Of a DNA stretch of 64,000 nucleotides, positions 36,566 to 48,448 are shown in pieces. The position numbers and the translations under genes were made by a program. The notes below the pieces were generated by a model. It saw nothing but the letters and a program-made list of their open reading frames with translations. It did no database searches and was not told the origin of the DNA. The stretch's first letter is position 1. Every line of letters starts with the position of its first letter. This DNA comes from Nepenthes gracilis (Eukaryota; Streptophyta; Magnoliopsida; Caryophyllales; Nepenthaceae): assembly GCA_033239525.1 (NCBI GenBank), contig BSYO01000036.1, positions 10,872,126 to 10,936,125 of the forward strand, read 5' to 3'.

Positions 36566-39500
36566 TCACGACTGTGTGGGGCCATACGCCGTCATCCCGG
36601 TGATAGTACAGCAAGTTGCAAGCTTCCCCTTTTGTAATGTCTTGGTCATTATATCTGATCCATTCTCCTCGGTCCCGATCTTTTCCAACACCAACGAACC
36701 CGTGTCAATAACATTCCGCACCCATTGATACCTCACATCAATGTGCTTTGATTTGGCGTGAAAAGATGAGTTCTTGCTAAGATGGATTGCACTTTGACTG
36801 TCACAAAACAACACATACCGGTTCTGCTTGAGACCAAGTTCCCGAATGAACTTCTTCATCCATAGCATCTCCTTGCTTGCCTCCGTAATAGCAATGAATT
36901 CCGTTTCAGTAGTAGAGAGAGCAACACATTTCTGCAATCTTGATTGCCAGGAAACAGCTCCTCCTGCAAACATAACTAAGTATCCCGAAGTAGACTTCCG
37001 TGAGTCGATATCACCCGCCATATCTGCATCAGTATATCCAACCAGCAGAGGCTCATTGCTTCCAAAGCACAAACACTGCTTGGAAGTTCCTCGAAAATAC
37101 TTTAGAATCCATTTTACAGCGGACCAATGCTCCTTACCGGGATTTGATAAAAAATGACTAACAACTCCCACAGCATAGGCTATATCCGGTCTCATGCATA
37201 CCATGGCATACATTAGGCTACCTACAGCTGAAGAATAAGGTATACCTTTCATGCGTGCCTTTTCATCTTCAGTAGAGGGACATTGACGAGTACTAAGCTT
37301 GAAGTGATTGGCCAGCGGTGTGCTTACTGATTTTGCCTTTTCCATGTTGAAGCGTTGAAGCACTTTCTCCACGTAGCTCTCTTGTAACATCCATAGCTTT
37401 CTTGATTTGCGGTCGCGAAAAATTCTAATTCCCAGAATTTGCTTCGCCGGTCCCAAATCCTTCATAGCAAAAGATTTCCCAAGTTGTCGCTTCAACTCCG
37501 TAATCCGAGAGGTATTACGCCCAACAATCAACATATCATCCACATAGAGCAGAAGAACAACAAAATCATCCTCTGAGAAAGTCTGAACAAAAACACAATG
37601 ATCCGAGGTCGTTTTCTGATAGCCCTGACTGACCATGACTGACTCAAACTTCCTGTACCATTGCCTTGGTGCTTGTTTCAAGCCATACAGACTCTTCTTG
37701 AGATGACACACCAAATTCTCCTTCCCCTTGACAAGGAATCCCTCCGGTTGCTCCATGTAGATTTCTTCTTCAAGGTCACCATGAAGAAACGTTGTCCGCA
37801 CATCCATCTGTTCTACCTCCAGGTCAAGAACAGCAGCCAACCCGAGCACCACTCGAATGGAAGACATCTTTACCACGGGTGCAAAGATCTTGTCGAAGTC
37901 AATACCCTTCCGTTGATTGAAGCCCTTCACAACCAATCTTGCTTTGTACCTCGGTTGTGAGCTGTTTTCATCTGTCTTCAATCTGAAGACCCACTTGTTC
38001 TTCAATGCTCTTCTTCCCTTCGGCAGCTTTGTCAACTCAAAAGTGTGATTCTCATGCAGCGATGCCATTTTTTCTTGCATTGCTTCCATCCACTCCGCCT
38101 TGTGTTCATCCTCCATAGCTTCCTCGAAGCATTCGGGCTCTCCTCCGTCTGTGAGTAACACATACTCCTCAGCTGACAGACGAGTAGGGGGTCTTCGATC
38201 TCTCGTGGATCGTCGGAGTGGAACAGGCTCAATAGACTCTGCAGTGTCAGGAGGAATAGCCTCATCCTCATCACTATCGGGCACTGCAGTCTCGTAATCT
38301 TCTTCATCTTCAACATTGCCTTGACTTTCATTCTGCTGACTAACAGGTGTCGGCAGAAGATCTGATTCACGTGCCTGGCTGTCATCATCCTTGGAGACAA
38401 ACTCTGAACCTTTGCCGATATCCTCTATAGTCTCGTTCTCAACAAATACAATATCCCTAGATCGAACCAGCTTCTTCTCAATTGGATCATACAAACGATA
38501 CCCAAATTCATCTTCCCCATAACTGAGAAATATGCACTGTCTGGTCTTTGACTCCAGCTTGGTCCTTTCATCTTTGGGAACGTGAACAAAAGCCTTGCAT
38601 CCGAATACGTGCAAGTGATCGTAGGATACATCTTTTTCGGTCCATATCTTTTCAGGAACTTCACCATTCAAGGTACCGTGTGGTGACAAGTTGACGACAT
38701 GAGCCACGGCCCTCAAAGCTTCCCCCCAAAACGATCCAGGGAGCTTCGCCTCCGAAAGCACACATCGGACCCTCTCCATCAAAGTCCCATTCATCCTTTC
38801 GGCTACCCCATTCAGTTGCGGTGTCTTCGGTGGAGTCTTTTGATGACGAATTCCATGAGATTGACAGTATTCATCAAAAGCTCCGATGTACTCCCCACCA
38901 TTATCACTTCGGATGCATTTCAGTTTCTTCCCCGTTTGCCTCTCAACCAAGGCATGAAAGTGCTTGAAGAATATAAGAGCTTGATCCTTCGATTTCAGCA
39001 GATACACCCATAATTTTTGAGAGCAGTCATCAATAAATGTGATGAAGTAGAGTGCACCTCCAAGAGTCTTCACCTTGAATGGACCATATATGTCGGAGTG
39101 GACCAATTCAAGAAGATCCGTCTTCCTTGTAGATGAGTTGCCGTTGAATGAAATCCGTCGTTGCTTTCCAGCCATGCAATGAGAACAAGTCTTCAACTGA
39201 GCTGTCTTCACACCCCGAAGACAGTTTTTCTTCGCCAAACAGTTCAGGCCCTTCTCACCCATGTGACTCAACCGACGGTGCCACAAATCTGAAAGCTCCT
39301 CATCTCTAGCAACATGCACATCTCCCGCTGTAATCGAGGCTTGCAACATATACAAATTAGAAACTTTTCTGCCCCGAGCCACAACTAGAGACCCTCTAGT
39401 CAACTTCCATGCTCCCGCGCAGAAGGTGCTACAAAAACCCTCATCATCAAGCTTACCAGCCGAGATTAGATTCAGTCTAACATCCGGAACATGTCTAACG

Positions 39501-39724
39501 TCCCTCAACAGCAACTTGGTTCCATTACTTGTGGTGAGACACACATCACCATAGCCAGCAATACGGGACATAGCTTCATTGCCCATTTTCAACACTCCAA
39601 AATCACCAGGAGTGTATGATGTGAAAAACTCCTTCCGTGACGTGACGTGAAGTGAAGCACCACTATCCACCACCCAGCTAGTCTCAAGATCTGCCAAATT
39701 CACCACCTCATCCTCTTGGCACAC
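36566..39724 (-). CDS. Copia element 1 pol polyprotein (PR-INT-RT-RH)
   Basis: Open frame of 1052 codons. Domains in order: aspartic protease with WVVDSGAS near residue 15; gag-pre-integrase LWHRRLSHMG near 147 with a CxxC zinc site; integrase with HSDIYGP, SDNGGEY and GVAERMN supplying the D, D and E; reverse transcriptase from about 570 with MDVRTTFLHGDL and the catalytic YVDD; RNase H with YTDADMAGD and a later CDSQSA. All key catalytic residues are present. In the RT the usual DVKTAF reads DVRTTF. The frame is continuous with gag upstream except for one TGA at 39818-39820. It is part of a transposon, not a host gene. Confidence 0.9.
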   Translation of the reverse strand: MCQEDEVVNLADLETSWVVDSGASLHVTSRKEFFTSYTPGDFGVLKMGNEAMSRIAGYGDVCLTTSNGTKLLLRDVRHVPDVRLNLISAGKLDDEGFCSTFCAGAWKLTRGSLVVARGRKVSNLYMLQASITAGDVHVARDEELSDLWHRRLSHMGEKGLNCLAKKNCLRGVKTAQLKTCSHCMAGKQRRISFNGNSSTRKTDLLELVHSDIYGPFKVKTLGGALYFITFIDDCSQKLWVYLLKSKDQALIFFKHFHALVERQTGKKLKCIRSDNGGEYIGAFDEYCQSHGIRHQKTPPKTPQLNGVAERMNGTLMERVRCVLSEAKLPGSFWGEALRAVAHVVNLSPHGTLNGEVPEKIWTEKDVSYDHLHVFGCKAFVHVPKDERTKLESKTRQCIFLSYGEDEFGYRLYDPIEKKLVRSRDIVFVENETIEDIGKGSEFVSKDDDSQARESDLLPTPVSQQNESQGNVEDEEDYETAVPDSDEDEAIPPDTAESIEPVPLRRSTRDRRPPTRLSAEEYVLLTDGGEPECFEEAMEDEHKAEWMEAMQEKMASLHENHTFELTKLPKGRRALKNKWVFRLKTDENSSQPRYKARLVVKGFNQRKGIDFDKIFAPVVKMSSIRVVLGLAAVLDLEVEQMDVRTTFLHGDLEEEIYMEQPEGFLVKGKENLVCHLKKSLYGLKQAPRQWYRKFESVMVSQGYQKTTSDHCVFVQTFSEDDFVVLLLYVDDMLIVGRNTSRITELKRQLGKSFAMKDLGPAKQILGIRIFRDRKSRKLWMLQESYVEKVLQRFNMEKAKSVSTPLANHFKLSTRQCPSTEDEKARMKGIPYSSAVGSLMYAMVCMRPDIAYAVGVVSHFLSNPGKEHWSAVKWILKYFRGTSKQCLCFGSNEPLLVGYTDADMAGDIDSRKSTSGYLVMFAGGAVSWQSRLQKCVALSTTETEFIAITEASKEMLWMKKFIRELGLKQNRYVLFCDSQSAIHLSKNSSFHAKSKHIDVRYQWVRNVIDTGSLVLEKIGTEENGSDIMTKTLQKGKLATCCTITGMTAYGPTQS

Positions 39725-39817
39725 TAGCCAAAGATTGGCCCCGATAACAATAGTAGCTCTTTCTTCCTCCCGAGTCTTGTCAGTCTTTTTCTCACTACCT
39801 TCAGTATTCTCACGCTT

Positions 39818-40603
39818 TCATTTGTAGCAGTGCTTCTTGATGTGGCCCTTTTTGCCACAGTGATGGCACTCCAAATTCTGATATCTGGACCGTGACTTGC
39901 TGCGTCCTTTTTCTCCTGATTTCTGATAGCGGCTTTTACTTCTTCCCCTGGATTCAGTCACCAGCACCTCAGAATGAGAAGACGATGATGTCCCTTGTGA
40001 CCGTCTGGACTCGTTCATAAGCAAAGAGGCAATAACTTCATCTAACTTTAAGGTATCCTTGCCGAACAGCAAGGTCGTGACGATGTGATCATAGGTGGCC
40101 AGTAGAGAAGCCAGTAGAACCAGTGCCTTGTCCTCCTCCTTGATTTTCTCATCAAGAGCAGACATCTGTGTCAATATCCGATTAAATTCATCCAAGTGCT
40201 TCTCAAAGCTCCCTCCTTCTGATAACCGCAAGCCATAAAACTGCTTCTTCACATGCAATCTGGTTGTCAAAGATTTTGACTTGTAACGGCTCTCCAATTT
40301 CTCCCAGAGCTCCGCCGGATCAGTTAGGCCAATAACTTCTTGAAGAGTGTTGTCCGCCAAGCACAACTTAATAGTGCAATTTGCAAGATCTCTCTTGTCT
40401 TGCCAGTCTTCGTCGGTCATCTTTTTCGGCTTTTCATCTTTCTTCTTCAAAGCCTTTACTATCCCTTCTCTTGTCAAAATATTCTTCACCCTCTCTTGCC
40501 AGAGAATGAAATTCCCCTGTCCGTTGAACTGCTCAATGCCAAAAGGCAGATTTTTTTGACGAAGAAGATGCCATTTATTCAAACAACTCACAATACCCAA
40601 CAT
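39818..40603 (-). CDS. Copia element 1 gag
   Basis: 261 codons: N-terminal gag region with QFNGQGNFILWQ, the UBN2-type helical part, a basic Ser/Arg-rich stretch, then a zinc knuckle CHHCGKKGHIKKHC at the end. The stop TGA immediately follows CYK. The pol frame lies in the same phase 31 codons further on, so gag and pol were one frame. The ATG at 40601-40603 is only about 10 nt inside the primer binding site; it is the only Met upstream of the conserved part. Confidence 0.85.
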   Translation of the reverse strand: MLGIVSCLNKWHLLRQKNLPFGIEQFNGQGNFILWQERVKNILTREGIVKALKKKDEKPKKMTDEDWQDKRDLANCTIKLCLADNTLQEVIGLTDPAELWEKLESRYKSKSLTTRLHVKKQFYGLRLSEGGSFEKHLDEFNRILTQMSALDEKIKEEDKALVLLASLLATYDHIVTTLLFGKDTLKLDEVIASLLMNESRRSQGTSSSSHSEVLVTESRGRSKSRYQKSGEKGRSKSRSRYQNLECHHCGKKGHIKKHCYK

Positions 40604-40613
40604 GAACCAAAAT

Positions 40614-40624
40614 CTCTGATACCA
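40614..40624 (-). other. Primer binding site of Copia element 1
   Basis: Plus-strand ctctgatacca, read TGGTATCAGAG on the minus strand. It is complementary to initiator tRNA-Met and two bases inside the right LTR. Confidence 0.8.
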
Positions 40625-40626
40625 CT

Positions 40627-41328
40627 TGTTAGAATTAAAAGCTTGTTTGAACCACGATAAAATACGTAATAGGAGAAGTCAAGCACACGAACAGCACACA
40701 CAAACAAGAAAGACAAGATTTTTACGTGAAAAACTTCCTAAGAAACGAGGGAGAAAAACCATGAGACACGGAGTCCAAAGTTTCCACTATCAGTAGTTGA
40801 TCGGTTACACAAACCCGGTTACACAAACCCCAAATCACCCAAAAACAATATCAACTAATGTGGATAGCCCGTACAAGAAGTATAAAGTATAAGAGAAGAG
40901 ATGGAACCCGGTAGACAATCTTCACGGTAGCAAGAGTCGCGTACGTGGGATCATCGAAGACTGGAAATTGATTGGAAACCCGAACGGAGACTCAAATCTT
41001 CCTCTTCTTCTTCTTCTCTCTCTTTTCTCTCTTTTCTCTTCTCTGGAACGGCGCTCAAAGTGTTTGCATAACCCTAAAAACGAAAGTCCCTCGTTTTATA
41101 TCACCGGCGGCCGCTCGAGCGCCTATCGAGCATCTATCGAGCGGCCCTCATTCTGGAACATCCGCTCGAGCGCCTATCGAGCATATATCGAGCGGCCCTC
41201 ATTCTGGAATATGAGCTCGAGCGCCCAGCGAGCTGAACTTGATCTTTTTCCATGCGGTGAGGATATGGACCTCCACCCGCCTCATCAAGTGGGTATGGGC
41301 CCACACGGGTGTGACCCATAACCCAACA
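40627..41328 (-). repeat. 5' LTR of Copia element 1
   Basis: 702 bp, same length as the left LTR. TATAAAA on the minus strand at 41094-41100, with the CTCGAGCG block at 41113-41237 upstream of it. Confidence 0.92.
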
Positions 41329-42543
41329 CTTCATTCAAGATTTCTTCCCCATGCACTTTAAGATGTGAAGCCTCATACAAGCTTAACATGCTCATAACGT
41401 CTCCAGTTACGGATTCCTTGAAATTTTCCTTTTTGTCTCTAAATTTTTTGAAAACAACTAATTCAATAGAAAATAATTTTCTATAAATTTTTCACCAATA
41501 TTCATTAATAAGTATGTACAAAATTTCTTGCAATCAAGTTCTTTAAATCTCATAGAACAAGTCATGAAGACACAATTGTTATATTTGATATCCTAGTTTA
41601 AAACATAGGAAAATAAAGCAGTGGCAAGAAATTTTTATTTCATCTAGGATTAGGTCAAGAGGAATTAAAAAGTGATAACAAAAAAAGTTTGATATAGTTG
41701 AGATAATAAGTTATGATATAAAATTCTTTGTAATTCAGAACATATAATAATAAATGTGTAGAATAAATGAAGCGGATTCCAAAAAGTATGGCCACTTTAT
41801 TGGAGTAAAATATTTGACATTGTTTATATTCAAATCATTCTAGGTAAATTTAAAAGCAGTTATCCAATTTTTCACCTAGGATCCTAGGAGAAGCAAAGAC
41901 CATAAGCAATTGCTAAAACAGCATAACGTCAAATATAAAGAAATACAATTAATATCTTCATATTAACTAGTGTTTGTGCATTATCTGTGCCAAATTATTT
42001 TTTTGTGCTAACCAATTTTTTCATGAACTATAAAACAAAATGACTTGTTGAAGTGCTTTACGTATCTATATTCATGTGATTATGATGGGAACTTCATAGT
42101 GCAAGGAGAAAAAGAAAGAACTAAAATAAATGATATCCACAACATGATTGGTACATTAAAAGGAAAATAAATAGGCATACCTGTTAACATATAAAATCCA
42201 CTTTGTCTTAATAGACAAAATCGAAGGGAAGAATAATAGAGATCATCATCCCCATGGGCGTGACCAAGATATATTTCTTGTAAAGCATTTGCGATTTCAT
42301 TCTCAAAATAGCATGCTATCCCAAGGCGCTGGAGAGCATTGATGAATTGAAGTTGTTTTGAGGGCATATGGGATTCCAACTCCCTTTTCACTTCCTCTTT
42401 TAGCTCCTCCGTCTGCTTCACCTTTTGGGCTTGGGTTAGCTAATCATGAAAACACTGAATTGCTTGTCTACACAAGTAAACATAATATTTTAAACTTTCT
42501 TATTTCAGTTCAAGCCAGTATTATATATATATGTATTTATATT

Positions 42544-43023
42544 TGTTAGAAATTTATGTGGCTAAAACAACCACAAAAGCGGAATTTAAAATCGATTAAT
42601 ATACCTCTGGCCATTTGGTGCTCTGTTTTCGGACGTTCGATTCGGACCGGCTCCGTGCTTCTGGACACTCCTTCACTCGTTTAGATGGTGTATTACTTGA
42701 GTTGGGTGCCATGGACAAAGCCAGAAGGTTCAATTTATAGGCGAAACCATCATCCGCCTCAACCGAGCGTTTTGAACTCAAACCGGCCAAAATTGATGAA
42801 TTGGCTTAATAGGAGAGTTATCACCACTTAATGGACCACTAATACTTCAGCAATTAATTGAGTAAAACGCCAAATGGTTACAAATCCATCAAGGAAGATG
42901 AAGAGAACGAAACCCTTCAGTCGGCTCGAAATCGGCTTCAGAAGCCGTTCGTGGCTCGCGGCTTGGCGGCTCGTGGGCCGGCTCAAGGCTTGGGCCGGCT
43001 CAGCATTTGGGCTGAAGCCCACA
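42544..43023 (-). repeat. 3' LTR of Copia element 2
   Basis: 480 bp, TGTTAGAAATT to GAAGCCCACA. It matches 48449-48899 except for point changes and one indel in the GC-rich part (42955-43000). Confidence 0.9.
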
Positions 43024-43322
43024 TTCTCCCACTTGGTCCATATTTAACTTGATGTGATAACTAAGATCATCAATTTTTTAAACTTTAAGAAATAAATATA
43101 TGAATCATGGCGATAAGTCCTCTAATAATGAGTAATATCTTCCATGTATTACAATATATTAATTTCTCAAGTCATCCTAGAATTTTTACTTTATGAATAA
43201 ACCCTATGTTTATTCTTTGTCCAACTTAATGATATTCTCAAATTAATTAATGTGCACACAATTTTGAGAAATATCACAACAAAAAATATGAATTTTCAAT
43301 ATCATTGTCCATACAATGAAAA

Positions 43323-46300
43323 TTACAAAATGAAACTCAATCCCATTTCAGATACAAGATCCTTGAACCTTAATGGTGGCATGCCTTTAGTCAAAGGATC
43401 AGCGATCATCAATTCAGTGCTGATATGTTCAATAGAAATTTTCTTTCCTTTAATGCGCTCCTTTATGGCTAAAAACTGAATGTCGATATGTTTACTTCGA
43501 CTGCTACTTTTGTTATTTTTAGCCAGGAAAACAGCAGCTGAATTATCACAAAATATCTTTAATGGCCTTGAGATGGAATCAATCACTCTAAGCCTAGACA
43601 TGAAATTTCTCATCCATACACCATGCTTTATAGCCTCGAAACAAGCAACGAACTCGGCCTCCATAGTAGAAGTAGCAATCAAAGTTTGCTTTGTACTCCG
43701 CCAGGATACAGCTCCACCGGCAAACAAAAATATATAACCGGATGTTGATTTACGTGAATCAACACATCCAGTGAAGTCTGAGTCAGAGTAGCCTAAAACT
43801 TCCAGATTGTCGGTTCGTCTATATGTAAGCATGTAGTCTTTGGTACCTTGAAGATACCTCATGACTTTCTTGGTAGCTTTCCAGTGTTCGATTCCTGGAT
43901 TACTCTGAAATCTTCCCAACATTCCAACTGCAAATGCTATGTCAGGTCTTGTACATACCTGAGCATACATCAAATTTCCAACAACGGAAGCATATGGAAT
44001 GTTCTTGATCTGTTCCCGTTCCAAATCCTTTTTCGGGCATTGGCTCAAATTGAGCTTATCACCCTTCACAATGGGTGCTACACTCGGTGAACAATCTTTC
44101 ATCCGAAATCTCTCTAAAACCTTATTAATATAGGTCTCTTGAGACAAACCCAGAACACAACGCGGTCAGTCTCGATGTATCTTTATGCCAATGACATAAG
44201 ATGCATCACCCATATCCTTCATTTCAAAATTTTTAGAGAGAAATTGTTTCACCTCATACAACAACCCTTTATCATTGGATGCAAGTAAAATATCATCCAC
44301 ATATAAGACAAGGAAACAAGTCTTACTCCCACTGACCTTTTGGTATATACATTAATCCAAAATATTTTCTTCAAAACCGAATGAAGAGATAATTTCATCA
44401 AATTTCAAATACCATTGACGGGATGCTTGTTTCAATCCATATATGGACTTCTTTAATTTGCACACCAATTGCTCACCATCACTAGAGGAGAATCCTTCTG
44501 GTTGTTTCATGTAAACCTCTTTCTCTAGATCACCATTTAAAAATGCTATTTTCACATTCATTTGTTGCAATTCCATATCAAAATGAGCAACAAATGTCAA
44601 AATTATACGAAGAGAGTCCTTTTTAGATACAGGAGAAAAAGTCTCCTTGTAATCAATTCCTTCTTTCTGAGTATATCCCTTAGCAACGAGTCTTGCCTTA
44701 TATCTTTCGATATTGCCTAATGAGTCTTTCTTTGTTTTGAAAACCCATTTACACCCTATGGCTTTCGCCCCTTTAGGCAATTCAACAAGATCCCAGACTC
44801 TATTGCTACTCATGGAACTCATCTTTTCTTTCATAGCATTATGCCAAAATTGTGATTCATTACAACTCATGGCTTGTGAAAACGTTTCAGGATCATTTTC
44901 AGCTCCCACATTATAGTCAGACTCTTCCAGATATACAACATAATCACTAGGGATTGCTGACTTTCTCATTCTAGAAGACCTTCTTAATATTGTATCATTA
45001 TCCTCAACAGGAGCATATTGTATAACTATTTCAGATAAATCCTGAATTTCATGGTCAACTGGAATAGGATCAACATTTTGTGGAATGACATTGATTGGTT
45101 GTTCAACATCAGATTGATCTTGAGGGGTGTTGTATACATCAATCAACCTATCATATGAAGTGGAGGGTTGTGAATCCAAATGATCAGTTCTTGATCGTTT
45201 CCTCCCACTCATTAAGTCATTCTCAAGAAATTTTACATTTCTTGATTCCACAATCCTAGTGTATGAGATGGATAGTAAAATCTGTATCCCTTAGACCGTT
45301 CAGCATATCCAATGAAATACCCACTTATAGTCCTTGGGTCCAATTTCTTTTCTTGTGTGTTATAAATTCTTACTTCGGATGGGCATCCCCATACGCGTAC
45401 ATGTTGCAAACTTGGTTTTCAACCTTTCCATAACTCAAAAGGAGTTTTTGAAACAGCTTTTGTTGGGACCCGGTTTAATATGTATACTGCCGTTTTAAGA
45501 GCTTCACTCCACAAAGATTTTGAAAGTTCGGAGTTACTAAGCATACTCCTCACCATGTCCAACAATATTCGGTTTCTTCTTTCTGTTACACCATTTTGGT
45601 CCGGAGAACCAGGCATAGTATACTGGGCAACAATCCCATGTTCTTGAAGAAACTTTGCAAATGGACCAGGCATTTGTCCATCTTCAGTATATCTACCATA
45701 ATACTCTCCACCTCTATCTTATCTCACAATTTTGATATTTTTTCCAATTTATTTCTCTACTTCTGCTTTAAATAATTTAAAAGCATCCAAGGCTTCATAT
45801 TTATTATGAAGCAAGTAAAGATACATATATCGTGAGAAATCATCAATAAAGGTGATGAAATATTTTGGGCCATATGAGTCTATATCAGGATTACAAATGT
45901 CAATATGTATGATCTCTAATATGTCCGAACTCCTCTTGGCATTTTTCTTAGTCTTGTTGGTCTGCTTTCCTTTAATGCAGTCCACACAAATCTCAAAGTC
46001 AGTAAAATCTAGAGCACTAAGTACTCCATCATTTATCAATCTTTTAATTCTATCAATGGAGATATATCTCAATCTCCTATGCCACAACATCGAGGAACAT
46101 TCATTCATAACACATCTTTTAATTTCATTATTAACATGCACAGTATTAAAATTGGTATTGTTTTGCAAATTCAAACAATAAAGACTATCAGACAGTGTAC
46201 CATTTCCAACAATATCAGACTTATAAGATAAACTGAATAATGAGTCTGAAAATGTAAAGGAATATCCAAATGGTACAAGTCTAGAAACAAAAATCAAATT

Positions 46301-47340
46301 TCTAGAGAAATTTAAAATATAAAAGGTCTTTTCCAATGTCAAAACAAAACTACTACTCAAAATTAAATTGCATGTTCCAATGGCCTCCACATGTGAACGC
46401 ATCTTGTTTCCGAAAAAGATGTATTGTTCACTGCCCACTGGTTTCCTTAGGTTTTGCAAGCCCTGTAAGGAATTAGAAATATGGATTATAGAATCAGAGT
46501 CAATCCACCATGTGTTATGTGCAACATTAACCATATTAGATTCATAACATACAAAAGAGAATGGATTACCTTTCTTTTCAAGCCAATTTTGATACTTGAA
46601 ATAGTCCTTTACGTGTCCCTTCTTTTTACAGAAGAAGCACTTGGACTCCTTCTTGATATCAGATTGGGGAGATATTTTACCTTTTCCCTTTGATTTGGCT
46701 TGCATCTTGAACATTCCTTCTTTTTGTATGAAGACGCTCTCACTTTGCTCCATCATGAGCCTTCCTTCCTCTTGAACACACATGGTCATCAGTTCATTGA
46801 TTGACCATTTATTCTTATGTGTGTTATAAAAGATTTTAAAAGGCCCATATTGCGGTAAAAGCGAATTCAAAATTAGTGCACAATGAAAGGTTCAGACATT
46901 TTCACCTCTAAATTTTTCAGTTGAGCTGCAATATCCCTCGTTTGCATTATGTGCTCACGCACACCCTTAACACTGGTGAGCCTAATAGATGAGAACTTCA
47001 TTATTAGGGTGCTTGCAAGTGCCTTATCTGAAGTCACAAATTGTTCATCAATTACCTTCAGTAAATCTTGCACCTTATTATGCTGGTCGACAGAACCACG
47101 AATACCAGTAGAAATTTTTATCTTTATGAACATTAAACTAAGGCGATTAGATCGCTCCCAGCGTTCATAAAGAGTTACCTCATCCAGTGCTCTGGTAAGG
47201 GTAAGAGCCGGTGGTTCGTCTTTCCGGATAGCATAATCGATATCCAGCCACCCTAAGTGAAGAAGAATTCCCTCCTTCCACACTTTATAGTTGTCACCTT
47301 TTAGTTCGGGAATTTTAAATCTAATATCGGAAAGATTTAC
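43323..47340 (-). pseudogene. Broken gag-pol of Copia element 2
   Basis: Minus-strand pieces in order: gag (46873-47283, extending back to about 47340 without an ATG, next to a possible splice acceptor TATACAG), gag end, zinc knuckle CFFCKKKGHVKDY and gag-pre-integrase (45749-46870), integrase (45419-45673 and beyond), RT first half (44352-45251), RT second half with YVDD near 44310, and RNase H (43323-44147). A 1-nt loss near 46873 and a shift near 45250 break the frame. Stops occur at about 45746, 45719, 45416, 44349 and 44164. The last knuckle residue is Tyr instead of Cys. Not functional. Confidence 0.85.
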
Positions 47341-48435
47341 AGATTGAATAGCTGTATAAAAATAAAGACATGCTTAACATTCAAAATTGAGGCTAACAAA
47401 TTACAAAATTATATTTTACCAATGTAAAGCATACATCATGAATCAATTGACATAAAAATTACCTGTGGGCCAAATTCTTAATTCAAGTAGATTCATTTCT
47501 AAAAAGTGATAAAACTATCAAATTATATTCCTTTCTTAATCCCTATGGGCAAATTAAGAAAATAATTTGACATTTTATCCTGATTAATTAATTTAATATA
47601 ATAAAATTTTCTGTCTGATAAATTTTATTATATCAAAATAATTACCATAATTTATGTCTTTATACCACACGTGATAAAAAAAAATAATTTTATTAATTAA
47701 GGGTGCTGTGGTTAATCCTTAATTAATTAAATTATTTTAATCACAAGACATTATTTATACATATATATAATTATATTCTGGATATTATATTTTATACTTT
47801 ATATATAATAATATAATTATTTAATTATAACTTCTCAAATGCATATATATAATTTATACATATATATAATTTCTCAAATGCCGCTTCTCCCTCCTCCGCG
47901 TCCCGGGTTCGAATCCCGTCAGCCGCGTCCGCATTTTAATTTCCGTTCTGCTACAGTAACGGGCCAGAAGCCTGGGCCGCGCACGAAACGGATTTGGGCC
48001 GCGAACGAAACGGCCCATAACCGATATAATTAAATTTTTTTTTTTAATCAAAACTGCAGCAAAACGACGTCGTTTTAATAACCGAATTCATTCCAACGAA
48101 ACGACGCTGCTTAAAGATAAAATGTAAGCGAAAACGATTTACATTTATAACTACCGGAAGCGGAAAACGACGCCCGTTCAAGTCGTCGTCTACCTTCGCC
48201 GGTTTCGCCCGAACCCGACAACGAACGACTCGACCGAATTCGGCACCGATTCAAACAAAGACGATACGAACACCATAAATGATAAAAAATATATGGAAAT
48301 TTCGAAAATTTAATTTCCCATCGATTTCCAGTGCTCGTTTGAACCGAATCTTCGAAAAAATGAAGACTTTAGGTTTTTACGAATTCGAAAAAAATCGAAA
48401 AATAACAGAACAACAAAGGCAAAGTTGAAGCCTTG
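47341..48435. other. Untranslated leader of Copia element 2
   Basis: About 1.1 kb between the gag reading and the primer binding site: AT-rich to about 47870, then GC-richer to 48260. It may contain a leader intron, because gag has no ATG on the 3' side of the TATACAG acceptor-like site. No protein-coding signal seen. Confidence 0.5.
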
Positions 48436-48446
48436 CTCTGATACCA
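48436..48446 (-). other. Primer binding site of Copia element 2
   Basis: Plus-strand ctctgatacca, two bases from the right LTR start at 48449. It is complementary to initiator tRNA-Met when read on the minus strand. Confidence 0.8.
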
Positions 48447-48448
48447 AA

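Larger units (their letters stand above)
35855..41328 (-). mobile_element. Copia element 1: full-length retrotransposon in TPS3 exon 3
   Basis: 5474 bp with two 702-bp LTRs, inserted in exon 3 with 5-bp target duplicates CTTCA (35850-35854 and 41329-41333). The primer binding site is at 40614-40624, and a purine-rich tract sits beside the left LTR at about 36557-36568 (read on minus). Order on the minus strand is gag, protease, integrase, reverse transcriptase, RNase H, as in Copia. About 15 differences between the two LTRs were counted by eye (near 2%), so the insertion is young. Only one stop breaks the gag-pol frame. It is the best-preserved element in the window. Confidence 0.92.

Noticed and set aside
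36828..39013. Several plus-strand frames of 65-117 codons
   Set aside because: They are antisense shadows of the Copia element 1 pol frame, which carries clear domains on the other strand.
47895..47935. T-arm-like sequence (GGGTTCGAATCCCG) suggesting a tRNA gene
   Set aside because: No A box, D-arm, anticodon arm or acceptor stem could be built around it. It lies in the leader of Copia element 2 and the stem pairs over only four bases.
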